Shown: piece by piece, positions 48,901 through 59,706 of the stretch | How positions within the stretch are numbered: the stretch's first letter is position 1 | How the letters are laid out: each line of letters opens with the position of its first letter | NCBI GenBank assembly: GCA_022747635.1 | Contig: JAKTNV010000002.1 | Coordinates: forward strand, 1,391,001-1,455,000 | Direction of reading: 5' to 3' | Source of the DNA: Hetaerina americana | Taxonomy: Eukaryota > Arthropoda > Insecta > Odonata > Calopterygidae | DNA: 64,000 nucleotides | Program-made: the position numbers and the translations under genes | Notes under the pieces: model-generated | The model's input: only the letters and a program-made list of their open reading frames with translations | What the model was told of the DNA's origin: nothing | Databases searched by the model: none

Positions 48901-51900
48901 TTTAAAAATGAAAATTAAAGCCTCTTGGTTGATCTCCTTCTCATATTTGATAGAGCCTCGAGACCCTTCCCTCTTTTTTTCACCTTCCAATATACAAGGT
49001 CCATTTGAACACTTTTTTATAGCACGCCTACAGTTGGTTATTAATTAATCCACCTGGAAGCACTGTGCCTGCAGAAACTTCCTAAATAACCCCCTTCAAC
49101 CTTTCAGTTGATGTTCTTTAGTTTATTGATAAGTTACACCTGTAATGTGAATGGGTGGGGTGCAGTGAAAAATCAGATTTGTGGAAATGAGCTCTTTGAA
49201 GAAGTATCATTTTTCTGTGTGATTCCACCCATCCTTCACCAAAACTTTGGAGTTGATTGCCCGGACAAATTGAGTATGCTACGAAACATACCACCTGCTA
49301 TAAGTGGTTTACCTGGTTCAAAAAGGGATGGCAATCAGTGGAAGACAATGAGTGTTACGGAAGCCCATCAACGTTGACTGATAAAGACCCCCTGCATCGA
49401 GAAAGTGACCAATCTCGTTTGTGCAAATGAGCATTATAATGTCAGGGAACTTCCGCCACCGATTTCGTGGCTTGCCTGATGACAGCAGACCAGAAACAAC
49501 ATCGAGTTCAAGTCTGTCGGGAACTGTTTGATTGAGATGAAGAGGAAACAGGAAACCTTCTTGTCCAGGATCATCAGAGGTGATGAGTCATGGGTTTATG
49601 GATATGGCATCTAAACAAAAGTGCAATCTTCACGATGGATTGGTGGAAGATTCCTCCAACCCAAAAAATCATGGTTTTTATAACTACAACAACGCACCAG
49701 CTCATTTGTATCTCAGAAGTCATGAGTTTTTAGCCAAAAACAAGACTGCTGTGCTTCCCTGCCCACCCTACTCACCAGACTTGACTCCGTTTGGCTTTTT
49801 CCTGTTCTCCAAATTAAAAATCCCGATCAAAGGAAAAAGATTTGCCACCATTCCCAAGACAGAGGGAAATTCGATGGAGGAGCTTATGAGCATTCCGGAA
49901 GATGCAATACAGGACTGTTTCAATAAGTGGAAACATATTGGGATAAACTTAAACTTTTGAGAGGAGACTAGTTTGAAGGGAACCATTTCAAGTAATTTGT
50001 TGGTTCATTATTTTTTTTGTAATAAAATTTTGGTAAGTTTTTGAACAGATCTTGTACTTCCCTTCCATTCATCATCCTGTCTATGCATCCAAACCTGTCT
50101 CTTTATCTTAAAGTTTTTTAAGTATTTTTCCTCATTCCCTGAAAACGTCAGCTCCATGAATAGCTCTCTCATGTCATCTCTTTGAAGTTGACACTATTAG
50201 TCTCTTTTTACCTTCTGAAAATTCTTTCACTATCTAATAACTACGTGAGCTATTCAATCTCTGGAATTTCTACTTACATGTACATACAGTGGAAGCATCC
50301 TCAACGAGCTCCTTGGATTGCGAGTATTCTGCATAATGAACAAAATATTTTCACCAAAAATGACTCGCTTAGTGAGAGACTTTTCCCAAAACGAGCGATG
50401 AGGAGAGGGGAATAGCCAGGATGATCACACGACAGGTGCTTCAGTTTGCATTTAGCACTTGTTTCACTGGCATCTTAATGTTGCTAGTAATCACACATTC
50501 GTCTAAACTTGTTTTCAGACGTATTGTTATTGATTTATTTGTGCAAAGTTTAATAACATTTTGAGCAGAGTTTTTGAAGTGTCCCCAAACAAAAATCCTC
50601 AAGAAAACAGCCATACAAGAATAAAAGAAACAAAATTGTGAAATGAAATCATTATAGAAGTGAGAATAAGGTGTGAGCGTGGCTGACCAAGCGCACAATA
50701 TACGACGGGGTACCCATACAGAACTGGAATAGTGCCGCGGTTGACAGAGCATGCACAGTCCACATTTTTTCCGCTAGGTGAGCACAGCCCAAATCAATCA
50801 GAGTACTGCACAGGCATTGTTGTCACCTGGGAAGGTTGCGCTCAGTCAAAAGAAATCGTTTCGCAAAAGCAGTTTTGCTCGCCCCTCATTTTTTGCCGTG
50901 AGGGACGTGCGTGAACAGCATGCCACAGGGAAATTTTGGTTCCTGCTGGGGAAAAACGCCCCAAACACTGTCGTAATGTTAAAAAAAGCTTACAAGGATT
51001 GTGCGATGGGAAAAACTCAAGTGTACCAATGGTTTCCTCATTTCAACGAAGATGAAAAGTCACCAGATGACAAACCTCGTTCAGGACGTCCATCAACAAC
51101 AATCAAGCCAGTAGAAAGCTTCATTGTCGCCTCGCCCAGAAAAACCTCGTCAAGTGAAATCAAACCTCAAAATGATGCTCACTTCTTTTTTCGATGAGAG
51201 AGGGATAGTGCATTCCGAATTCATGCCACCAGGGCAGACTGCTAATCAGGCTTTCTATTTGGAGGTTTTGAAAAGATTGCTCAACAGTGTGCAACAAAAA
51301 AGGGCCGACTTGTGGAAGACTCAGGACTGGCTCTTCCATGGTGAAAACACACTGGCTCATGCAGATATTTCAATGCACCGCCAAAAAAAAAACATGACTC
51401 CCTTGTCCATCTGACCATGCGATTTCTTCTTGTTTCTGTGAAGGAAGATGGGCATTGAAGGACAATGTTTTGATGACATGCAAGCAGTAAAGAAAGAAAC
51501 GAGGCAGGAGCTGTCTGTCATGAAGACAGATGAGTTTGAAAAATGTTCCCAGGAATGGAATCACAGGCTGAACAAATGTATTAAGTGTCATGGAAAGTAC
51601 TTTGAAGGTGACACGGTTATTTTGTAAAAAAATCAATTACGTAGCAGTAAAAAAATAATTCTGGTTATTTTTGGGTACTCCCTCACACAGTTTGTTTGCC
51701 ACATCAACAATTTGCATTTTCTTCAAGGACAAGATTAAGTTGGATATTTCATATCCAGATACATGTCCAGATATTCCAAAGGGAGGGAAAAAGAATATTT
51801 ACACAAGGGTTAGATATTCTCAAAGGTGTTGAAAGGTTGCTTCTCATATAGATCATCAAAAAGCAATTGCAAAGCTCCGACTCGATGGCAGCGGAGAACT

Positions 51901-54900
51901 TCATCGGTGATGTCAAGAAGCTCATAGATTCAGAATGTCACCGGCCACAACCAGTTTTTAATTGTGACAAGATGGGTTTCTTCTGGAAGAAGATCCCGAA
52001 GCCAACCTATCTATGTATACGTCACAACAGCAAAGAATACATTGCCCAGCCACAAGCCAATGAAAGGCCACCTCACACTGCTATTTGGCACAAATGCAAG
52101 CGGCAATTTGAAAATTTAACCCTTGCTCATTTGGCATTCAGAAACTCCATGAGCCTTCAACAGGGGTTAAGTCCAGAAGAGCAGGCTAAATGTGATGTTG
52201 AGGTGATGGGAATCCGTGGCAACGTACTATGCATACCAAGCATCACCCTAATGTATTTATAATTTTCTTTTATTTTACCTCATTTTTAATTTTTTTAGCT
52301 CGGTACGCATTATCATATTTTACATTTATTTATAATCGAAAAGTTGTTTCGTTAAATGTGTTTTCCACTTCACGAGAAAAATCACGGAAAGAATCATGCT
52401 TGTTGTACAAGGCTCCACTGCTTGCTCCCCCTCCTATTCACTTTTACTATTTCATAAATTGTTAAAAGTTACTTACATGACTAACATCAGCATTTCCCAG
52501 CATAATAAAATTTGATTGAATTCCTATTATCACATGAATCCCTTCTTTTCCACCTCAGGCGAACGAGCAGCAAAACAAATATAACTTTGAAATGTTAACC
52601 ACCTACCCGAACATAGTTGGCATTGATGTATGATGTGATGGGGTCACTGTCCTTTTCACTAAGGTTTACCCTGGAACGTTCATTTGGCAAGATGGAGCGA
52701 TATCTGTTCCTAGTACCACTACCGGCCACCCCACTGTGCTCAGGGTGGTTTGAGGGTACTTCCCAGAATTCATTGTGGAGAGCTTTCGGATCACGCAGGC
52801 AAGTTCTCAGCTGACCCCTGCTTAATCTGTTCCCAGCTGATAGAAGGTACTCCTCTGTAGAACTGGAAGGGAAATTGGGAAAATTTATTTGTACATTTAT
52901 TCCAACAAATGTAATAGATAGTAACTACACTACACTTTGCAGTGTTCACTGCCACTGGTGCAACGGAACATTTATGACAAAATATGATAAGACAAATGCC
53001 ACAAAAACCATATAAAGATATTATCAGAATCACGTAACAACATAAGCATGGAAAATCACAAGCGCAAGTAGTAAACCCTTCCTCGGAAAGTCAGGGGGAG
53101 GGGGCAAAGGAATAAAATTATATTTTCTCTAATAAACACTCTTGCATCATCAGTAAAATAAATATAACCTTGCTTTCACCCACTGTTTTTTCATCATCAA
53201 ACGTGTTTCACACATGATTTGCATTGAAATAGCTGGCAAAGAACATTCCATAATAAAATTTGTCAAACACCAAATCTTCTAGGATTTTTCAGATGGAGCA
53301 AATTAATAGTTTTCAGATTAGTGTAAAACCTATGTGCCTATATTTTGTCAATGCTAAACCTACACATTGAAATTCCCTTAAATTTGGGCTCTCGATGACC
53401 GAGAGAACTCATCTAGGATGGACGTAAATCTAATTCCCAGAACTCAATATACATTCCCATGGCTCTAGTCCACTAGGACTAGCAACAACTGGAAACATTT
53501 CCTGAAATTGGATTAGCTTGCACCAGAGGTTACAAGCTCATCATGAACTGCAGATGGCAGAATGCAAAACCTATGCTAACACTTTGTACTGTCATGCCAA
53601 TGAAGAGGAACATGGCGAGGGCATACTTGACTTCTGGTTCAGAAATATAACATTATGAAGCTTTTATCTTTCTCTAAATCATGCCAAACACAATTGAAGC
53701 ATAAACCGTTGAATCACATAAATCTGCAATCAAAAATCTAAAATTTTTGAAAGACAAGAACTTTTTTAAAAGTGCACTTTATAAGATGGTTCACAGGTAT
53801 CCTCTTTTTTATATGTTTATTCAATTTTAGATTCAAATAACATGAATGTTTTCACAGCATATAAACGGTATTTAATTATTATATCAAGAGACAGCAGTGC
53901 TTTTACATAAAATACAAACACAAGATTACTGAAAATAGCCACATAAAATAATTCATGACTTTCCTCCAGTCATGTAAGCTTTGATATGCCCAACAATGTA
54001 AAGGCTAAAATCAGTGTGTCGTATCCCCGCGTATTCGAGGGGATATTGGCGACACTAGAGAGTGCCCCATGAGTTGAGTAGTGGCTGCCTCGAGGGTAAA
54101 CGGGGGCTTTTAGTTTGGTGGGTTATGACGTGGGGAGGAGTTTGTTGATAGAAATGGGGGAAAAGAAAGAACTAAAGAAAAGTGCAACGGCGGTCCCGAT
54201 TTAACCAAATCAAATGTATTCTAGACAGAAACAGAGGTTACAACAAATATCACTTGACACGTCTTGGCGCCTCCAACCTGAAGGAGGGGCCCAGCCCAAC
54301 CTTCCTCTCTGATCTCGAGTCCCAGACTGGCTTCTTCGGGATGACATCAGTCACCCGTCGTCGCTATCAACATCCCTCTCCAGGCAGAAAGGGGGAGGGT
54401 TCGGCATCAACCACTGGTCCGTAGTCAACGGCGAGTCACCAGTCATCACTGTGGGCCTATGTCCACATCGAGTCACCAGCGGTGACTTGGCCACGCCATT
54501 ACTTGGCCGGTGAATCTCACGGCAGAACACGCGGAGGCAACAAGTGTAATTATAGGGGAATGAGTAGAAATATATCAGAACTTTTTACGCATAGTAAAAT
54601 GTACGTCATTGTATTCTGGAAGAGTTTCAATACTAATACTAAAGAGTAGCATTTTGAACTTGTAAACTGCACCATTTTCTTTGCAGCAGATATCTACATG
54701 TATATAGTATACTTTGTTCCACAAAACATACGCGGCAAGCAAGAATTTTTCAAAAATCTAGATTAAAGCCTGGCCAGGAGCAACTTTTATGATATTCTAC
54801 AGCTTGATAGTCTTTTTTTATTATCCTATGGTTGGCAATAATATAATCCTCCAGTTTGTAGGGTTTTCAAGTTATTCCTCACTTATGGGAGCATTTCCAA

Positions 54901-57900
54901 TAAATCCATTGGAACTTCCTTCCAATGACCACCACGGGGGAAGAATAACTGACCGTTGAGTGCAGTCATGTCAGTACTGGGAGGAGTGATAGTCAAAGAA
55001 AAATGTCGGGAATGCAAATCAGTATTTTAATATCACTGTAATAAACTACGCATTTATTTTAAAACAACACTTATGTGCACAGAATCAATACATGTACTTG
55101 TAAGTAATTTTTAATGCATATTTTTTGCAATTGTACGCCCTGTTGTTTTTTTTAGTTTAATGTCACTTTCCTAGGTGATTTAACTCTCTACATGTCTTCA
55201 TCACTCTGAACAATCATACCAAATTTACACTCTGATTTGAGGATATCTTCATATGATTTGGAAATACCTTTACCTAGCTCATCAATATGTCTACGCTCTC
55301 CCGCTCATCTGCTTCATTAATTTTTGCCCTAAAAGCCTTTTAATGCCACTCTTCAAGCTGACACCATTACCCTCTATAATTGACCACGAACGTATTTGGG
55401 GTTGGGAAGGTGGAAAAGTTTGCAGGGAGCAAAGGCAGTTTACAGTGAGCCAAGTAAAAGAACCAGTCTGCACATTGCCACAGCAGGAAGCATACAGTGT
55501 AGGGGTGTTAAGACACCAAGATGGTAGCTCTAGCTGAACCCACAGCCTTGCTAGGCCGAACGGCCCACGTATTATAGCAACCTACATATTCTATGGGGTG
55601 CGTGGTAGTCCAGGGGTAGATCGTTGGACTACTGACCGGAGGAGAGCCCAGTTCGATTCCAGGGGAAGCCACTTTGGACACCCTCAGCTCCACCCCAAGG
55701 TAGGTGACTTTTCAGGGACCAGATCTACCTGGGAAACCATAGGCGGCACAGGGACTAAGGAAATAACCCCAACCCGGTTAATGCGTGAATTTCACACACC
55801 ACATAGGGCTTAGTGGTATTGAGTGAATGCTACCATCACCTACTAAACCAAGCTTCGGGTTGGTTATTTTGTTTATGTTTTACATAATCTATACAATGGA
55901 GTTAAAGCTGCAGATGGCCAGGTCATTCCTTTCCTATGACCCAGCAATTGAGGCATGGTGTGCTTACAAAAGAGGACCCAAATGCATACACTGCAACCAC
56001 TGAGTAAACACCCAACCACGTCTGACCAACTGGCAGCTGGTCATGTCGAGCCAGCATCCACCCTATCCCTAGCTGGGTCCCCCTCCATCCAAGGAGGATA
56101 GGATGCTTGTCATTGTCCCGGCTGTTACTATGATGATTATAATACAATGCGCAAAGGCAAAAACTCAGCACTTTTCAGTTTAGTGATAAACAAAACAAAT
56201 AAAACAACAACCCAGTACCCACTTTCAACTTTACCTTCAATTTTAAAAAGCAGATTTATTTGGTGATTTTTCCTAAAACATTGGAATGGTTTGTACTCAG
56301 AACTATTGGCAGAGTTGGTTTGCTAGCAGAATTAGTCCTAACAATTTGAATAGTTAAATCATAATAAAAAATAAGGAAAGGATATAAAATTTTGGATTTC
56401 TGTGATTTTTCTCATCATGATTTAGCAGTGACCACTTCCCTGGCTATACCAAAAGAATGTCCGCAAAAACCGCTAACTATTCTAGCCAGGGGAAGCTTGA
56501 AGTATAGCACAGTGGATAGTACAGCAATCCCAAAGTTCATAAAAAGAGACGTATCAGGCATGATATGGTGGAATATCATAATTAATTAAAATTTGGCAAA
56601 TTTCCACTAAATAATTATGGAATTTTTTTTTGGAAAATTGCCAATTTTTAATTACCCAAGTTCATTTCAATTTATTAGGATGAACTACAAAATATATAAG
56701 AAATCAAAATGGTAATAATTTTAAAAAACCATAGAAAATCCAAGAACGTCAAGTGTATGCAAATCCTCATAAGTCTTCCAATAAACAATATAAAAGATTA
56801 AGGCGGTAAAAAATATGACGTCACCATAAGATTTCAAGACTAAGAGGCATTAACTTTATCAGCTCACTAAATGTTGTTATCATGTTAAATTTGTCACTGA
56901 GTTCTTAGAATGTTTTTGCTTGGGTGTATCAGGCACTTTTAGGTCATTTATTATACATTAAATGGACCTAATTCAAATTACATCAAAGAGAGTTTGGCAA
57001 CAGACGGCCACTTCAGGGCTTTGACGAGAGATTAATCATTACAGTCCCAAAGAAGACAAAAAAAGAGATGAGCAATGAATCTTGGGTATGATGCCACATG
57101 CATCCAAAACAGCAACTTAGTCAGTGAATTATTAAAACGAAAAATTCAAGAAAACCTGTAAAATTGGAATCAGGAAGAGTAGAGGTGACCATTCTTGTCT
57201 AAAGCATACAAGGAAAATTATTCGTTCAAATTAAGCATTTTATACGGAATTAGTGTACTGTTCAGAAGTCATTGTACAAGGCTGAGATAGGAACGAAATG
57301 TTCATATTGCTGGATAATCTTGAAGTACGACACAAGAACAAAATAAATGCATCAACTATAGAATAATTCAGCTATGTCACCAACAAACAAATTTAATAAA
57401 AGCCAAATTAAATAAAAGAATTGGACACAGACAGAGTTGAATGCAACGTTGAAGAAGCAATAAATGAAGCACAAGGAATGGATACCAATGGAATTAAGAT
57501 GATTTGAAAATAAACTTAACATGCTCCACATCAAAAGCTAACACTATAGTGATTGATGGGAGTCTGGAAGATCTATGACATCCTCAAACATAGTGATGGG
57601 CACCAGGAACAAAAGTGTCCGCATACCAGATGTTCATAGCAAAGCGAAAACTATCATTCTAACTAAAAGACAGTTATCAATTATGAACCATGGAAGAGGT
57701 AAAATCATCATCAAGGAAAACTAACAAGGGCTAGGCATGCTGGGAGAAATCCAAAGGAGGTAAGAAAAGTGGACGCAGAGCAGTTTAACTGGGGATAGAG
57801 TGAATTGAGTAGCTTTAGGTGTGATGTAGTGGAAGTCAAACATCATGAATAACTGATCGTGACACTTTTCCACTTGATAAAATTTATTTGCGACTGGGTT

Positions 57901-59706
57901 TCAATGTATTACATCACCATCAGGTGTTGATGACGATGTAATACATCAAAATCCGGTCATAAATAAGTTTTATCAAGTGGGAACGTGCCACGATCAGTTA
58001 TTCATCATGGGGATGGAATGTTGAAGAGGGTAAAAGGGCATTGGGCAGGTGAGGTCGGGGGAGGAAATGGATCGGCATATTGGATGGAAAGAAGAGAGGT
58101 AGAAAATATGCAGAAGAGAACAACAATTCACTATTCTTTGGGATTTCTGGACATGTCTCGTTAGAAGAAGCTAAGAAATGTTGCCTGCCATGTTGCGTGC
58201 ATTCCATCCAAAACCTACCTTAAACAAGATAGGATATCAATAGGTGCCTGGAAAAATTTAGCCCTGTTGCAGATCCAAAACATTGGATCATTCGATATGC
58301 AAACCACATCTGAAGAGGAGCCTTTGAAGCCTGCCAAAGAGAAATGCCAACCGTGGGAGAGCCTGCACAAAGAAGTAAAAGACCATTTCTGAAGCTGGGA
58401 AGGCTACAAGCACTGTTTTATGGGATTCACAAGGAATAATCTTCCACGAATGCTAGGAGAATGGTCATTACAGGCACATTCTATGCATCATTGCTAGACC
58501 ATTTACACACTGATCTGCAAGAAAAATGCACGTGATTGGCTCATGAAAAAGCCTTTCCCATCTCGATAGCACACCAGGTCACTCCTTGGCAGTTGTTGCC
58601 CTCAAATTGTTTGGAGTTATGACAGAAACAGAAGCCCACAGCCAAAAATGACAATTGATTCACAGGTGCCTTCACAAATTTTACTTCCCAAAATGGCTAT
58701 TTTGCCCTTCACTACTGTTTGGGTTCAATACGAGATGGCAACACAACCATCAAGTTCCCAAAAACCTACTTTTCAGACTACTTTTTAGCTCCAGTAATAA
58801 TACCTCTATGCAAAGAATTATGGAGAACATATTCTACAATAGGGGTTGCTATGTACATGTGTAATTTAATTACGAAAAATCTCCCCTGAATATTCACAGA
58901 CAATCTTATCATTGCATTGCTACTACGAGTGTGGAATGAAAAGAGGGCTAAGACACAGCAGAGGTCCTAAGTCAATGATAAGTGAAAAATGCTAGTTGAT
59001 AAACAAGATGACAGTGGGAAAATATTCATAAGCCCGTTTGATAAAATACTGCGATTAGTGCCCACTGCTGTTATTTTTCAGAAGCAATTCAAAAAAGCAC
59101 TTACCACTCTCTGGTGGGAGTGACTGGGGCACAACTCCCATTGACTCTCTCTGATACCGGCGGAGAAGGCTGAAGGTCTATCGTCAACGATGCACTCGAC
59201 CCCCTCCTTTCCAAGAGCCCCCTCGCTCGGACACGAATCGGCTCGGGATGCGCTGAGCCCTCTGCACTGTGGACGGGCACAGCAGCGCCCATGGCCCTCA
59301 AGATGCCGAGGCCCTTGGCTGGCTCTGCTACAGTCACCTTGCTCAACACTGGCAAACTCTCCTTGCTTGGCTCCTCCAAGGACACCACAACCACTTCCAC
59401 TGCCCCTGCCTCCTCCTCCCTCAGGGTTTTCCCAACCCCCCCGACCACCGCCAACGTCTCCACACCCCCTTCCACCACCTTCTCTACGCCCTCCTCACTG
59501 ACTACAGCCCCAATGCGTGGCTGGACAGCGTCCAAGCGCTCGAGGGGTGGCCTTACCACTGGGTGGAACACCCACCGCTCCCTCCTCAGCAGAGTTCCCC
59601 CTCCTCCCACCTCCACCACCGTGGTTCCCACACCCCCATGTCCGATAGGGGTTGGTCCTTTGCTTCCTGGCAGGAGCACACGGCTCTTCTTGGCCCATAT
59701 CAGAAG
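39904..59706 (-). CDS. KIM-type protein tyrosine phosphatase (PTPRR/PTPN5/PTPN7/PTP-ER family)
   Basis: Five minus-strand exons join with matching phases: 59706-59105, 52862-52607, 47086-46811, 42952-42675 and 39997-39904 (501 codons plus TGA, 5' end not identified). The first visible exon carries the kinase-interaction motif [15 protein letters not shown] (59217-59173), whose RRGS serine is the site PKA phosphorylates in this family to release MAP kinases. Then come [45 protein letters not shown], the WPD loop (WYTGWPDH), the P-loop [10 protein letters not shown] with catalytic Cys and Arg, and the Q-loop [12 protein letters not shown]. Family members dephosphorylate ERK/p38 MAP kinases; Drosophila PTP-ER restrains Ras1/ERK signalling. 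No transmembrane segment is visible in the part present. Introns carry at least four mariner copies and one hairpin element. Confidence 0.93.
40500..41120 (+). pseudogene. Decayed LINE reverse transcriptase C-terminal fragment
   Basis: Plus-strand peptides in changing frames: [47 protein letters not shown] and, near 40981-41026, [15 protein letters not shown]. They follow the order of the thumb and C-terminal part of jockey/CR1-related LINEs, of a subfamily different from the 12-16 kb element. It lies just upstream, on + coordinates, of the phosphatase terminal exon and therefore inside its last intron. Confidence 0.65.
41800..42005 (-). mobile_element. SINE copy, 5' portion with tRNA-like head
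   Basis: On the minus strand it begins near 42003 with GGGGGCATGGTAGTCAGGTG, related to the tRNA-like head of the SINE at 55595. It continues with CTGGGCACCCCCGGCTC and TTTTTCAAGTACC, matching the body of that family, and ends with TATGGCTTAG near 41815. It lies inside the last phosphatase intron. Confidence 0.7.
42675..42952 (-). CDS. Phosphatase exon with WPD loop and P-loop
   Basis: Acceptor ACATTTCAG|AAAGGA, donor GATAG|GTATGT. Encodes [19 protein letters not shown], then [18 protein letters not shown] (about 42802-42749) with the nucleophilic Cys, ending MRYDR. Phase 2 out. Confidence 0.95.
43205..44410 (-). pseudogene. Mariner copy, frameshifted transposase
   Basis: The minus strand encodes in order the mariner linker [50 protein letters not shown], a degraded HQD(N).A.H block and a [13 protein letters not shown] block. 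Stops and indels interrupt it throughout. It is a sister of the fragments at 49.2-50.0 kb and 60.6-61.1 kb. The right end near 43211 (TTCTGTTCAAAAC) resembles the terminal repeat of the 49 kb copy. Located in the last phosphatase intron's neighbour, between 42952 and 46811. Confidence 0.75.
44872..45028 (-). mobile_element. Hairpin element I, 12-bp TSD
   Basis: A 157-bp member flanked by exact 12-bp repeats TCTTTACGATAC (44860-44871 and 45029-45040). The outer palindrome pairs ATTATAAATAAATGAAAGGA with its complement near 44971-44990, but only one inner core arm is present. The minus-strand core: CAC, CTGATGA (complement of 44957-44963), T, helix GAAGT/ACTTC with loop TTT, GAAACC-CG-GGTC, GTG. 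The family tail TTCCATAAAGTTACGCC is at about 44997-45013. This copy shows the core best, undisturbed by a second arm. Confidence 0.9.
45772..46675 (+). mobile_element. Deleted mariner, 904 bp, with TIRs and TA duplication
   Basis: Begins CGAGGGTAGGCTGAAAAC after TA (45770-45771) and ends with the inverted GTTTTCAGCC-like repeat before TA (46676-46677). Inside are mariner pieces: [53 protein letters not shown] and [12 protein letters not shown]. Stops and a missing GDETW region make it non-coding. Same subfamily as the 6490 fragment. It lies in the phosphatase intron between exons at 42952 and 46811. Confidence 0.85.
46811..47086 (-). CDS. Phosphatase exon, central catalytic domain
   Basis: Acceptor CTTGCAG|GGCTAT, donor CTGCAG|GTTGGA (a weaker donor). 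92 codons: [40 protein letters not shown] and [17 protein letters not shown] through VRELILQ. The acidic insert [10 protein letters not shown] slightly lengthens the loop relative to vertebrate relatives. Confidence 0.93.
47439..48770 (+). mobile_element. Complete mariner transposon, 1332 bp
   Basis: Inverted termini CTACCTYGATCAAAAA..TTCCCGGAAT (left from 47439, right ending 48770) flanked by TA duplications at 47437-47438 and 48771-48772. The termini match at about 25 of 27 positions. It contains one uninterrupted transposase frame and lies in reverse orientation to the phosphatase, in the intron between 52607 and 47086. Confidence 0.95.
47644..48717 (+). CDS. Mariner transposase, D,D34D, uninterrupted
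   Basis: 357 codons from ATG at 47644 ([13 protein letters not shown]). The frame stays open 5' of it to 47575, but the 357-residue start matches usual mariner length (about 345-360). An N-terminal paired-type helix-turn-helix domain ([37 protein letters not shown]) is followed by the linker SGRPSTSKV. The catalytic triad is present: Asp in [12 protein letters not shown], Asp in [10 protein letters not shown], and Asp exactly 34 residues later in [13 protein letters not shown]. The end is [11 protein letters not shown]. It excises and integrates mariner DNA at TA. No stop or frameshift, so activity is plausible; whether it is expressed cannot be seen. Confidence 0.95.
   Translation: MDLNLQQRTCIKFCVKNGFSGARTLEMLEKCFGNDSLKKTVVYQWHERFRSGRESIEDDERSGRPSTSKVGEKIDKVKEMLVNNRKLTIREIAEDLNIAYGSAQDIVVNDLGFRRVAAKLVPKDLNFMQKRDRVDVAKDMICEAESDPTFIKRIITGDETWVYEYDTQSRHQASEWRSPNEPRPKKPRRFQSKKKAMLTVFMDYNGVVHHEFLPEGQTVNKEYYLGVMRRLREAIRRKRPEMWAENSWILHHDNAPSHSAIIIRNFLTKNATNTIQQPPNSPDLAPCDFFLFNRVKKPLRGTRFSSREEVMEKSQEALMDIPKTEYKKCFEDWIKRWHKCVAVDGDYFEGDNIDLDE
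49200..50060 (+). pseudogene. Mariner copy, 5'-truncated and frameshifted
   Basis: Plus-strand pieces: a [14 protein letters not shown] stretch near 49312, the [17 protein letters not shown] linker, [20 protein letters not shown] at about 49530, [48 protein letters not shown] and [19 protein letters not shown] residues. The right terminus near 50030-50055 (TAAGTTTTTGAACAGATCTTG) resembles a mariner end. Same subfamily as 43.2-44.4 kb. Third Asp position is Gly (TPFGFF), so catalysis is lost. Confidence 0.8.
50700..51690 (+). pseudogene. Mariner copy with internal deletion
   Basis: Inverted termini with related sequences GGGGTACCCATACAGAACTGG (left, 50708) and the complement of CCAGAAT..GGGTACTCCC (right, about 51660-51685). 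The frame 50778-51197 encodes a helix-turn-helix part ([30 protein letters not shown]) and linker [15 protein letters not shown]. It then jumps to [19 protein letters not shown], so the GDETW region is deleted. Later pieces include FLFGGF and [20 protein letters not shown], ending [11 protein letters not shown]. It cannot encode transposase. Confidence 0.8.
51850..52065 (+). pseudogene. Tigger/jerky (pogo) transposase fragment
   Basis: The frame 51867-52262 contains [20 protein letters not shown] and [20 protein letters not shown]. This is the first catalytic segment of Tc1-pogo/Tigger transposases (normally VFNxDETGLFWKK). The catalytic Asp is kept but the following Glu is Lys. The rest of the frame shows no family match. 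It lies between phosphatase exons at 47086 and 52607. Confidence 0.65.
52607..52862 (-). CDS. Phosphatase exon, start of catalytic domain
   Basis: Acceptor CCCTTCCAG|TTCTAC, donor CGG|GTAGGT. Encodes [33 protein letters not shown] and [15 protein letters not shown] through INANYVR. Phase 2 in, phase 0 out. Confidence 0.92.
52863..54009. other. Phosphatase intron, no feature recognised
   Basis: Intron sequence between exons at 52862 and 59105. AT-rich, no repeat recognised. Confidence 0.5.
54010..54560. repeat. GC-richer unassigned insert in the phosphatase intron
   Basis: Composition changes sharply from the AT-rich surroundings to a GC-richer segment with stretches such as GTCCCGATTTAACC and GAGTCACCAGCGGTGAC. 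It also contains short internal direct repeats of GAGTCACCAG (near 54432 and 54469). No protein or SINE signature. It may be a retroelement leader or LTR fragment. Confidence 0.3.
55595..55881 (+). mobile_element. tRNA-derived SINE, full-length, 11-bp TSD
   Basis: The tRNA-like head has an A box TAGTCCAGGGG (55606-55616) that fits the TRGYNNARNNG consensus exactly and a B box GTTCGATTC (55651-55659). An unrelated body (GGGAAACCATA, TTAATGCGTG, TAGGGCTTAGT) follows, with the 3' end CTTCGGGTTGGTTATTTTG. Target-site duplications ACATATTCTAT (55584-55594) and ACATAATCTAT (55882-55892) differ at one position. Reference copy for this family; other copies are at 5.3, 41.9 and 60.5 kb. It lies in the first visible phosphatase intron. 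Confidence 0.85.
55882..57789. other. Phosphatase intron, no feature recognised
   Basis: AT-rich intron sequence. The minus frame 56171-55923 has no recognised domain. Confidence 0.4.
57797..58007 (+). mobile_element. Hairpin element J, short TSD
   Basis: A foldback with arms 57842-57920 and 57928-58009. The tail is in reverse complement on the left (AGCTTTAGGTGTGATGTAG). The + core is TTGATGA, C, helix GATGT/ACATC with loop AAT, AAAATCCGGTC, so both constant parts have decayed by one base while the helix is intact. TGGGGAT occurs at both ends (57790-57796 and 58008-58014) as the probable target duplication. Confidence 0.8.
58018..59104. other. Phosphatase intron, no feature recognised
   Basis: Intron sequence upstream, on + coordinates, of the KIM exon. 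No repeat or exon recognised. Confidence 0.4.
59105..59706 (-). CDS. Phosphatase exon with kinase-interaction motif
   Basis: Acceptor TTCCTCAG|CTTCTG, donor GTG|GTAAGT. About 200 codons: a charged start ([12 protein letters not shown]), a low-complexity Val/Glu/Gly/Pro segment, then the KIM near the end. Phase 0 in, phase 2 out. No initiator is apparent at its start, so at least one coding exon lies further upstream and was not found. Confidence 0.88.
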
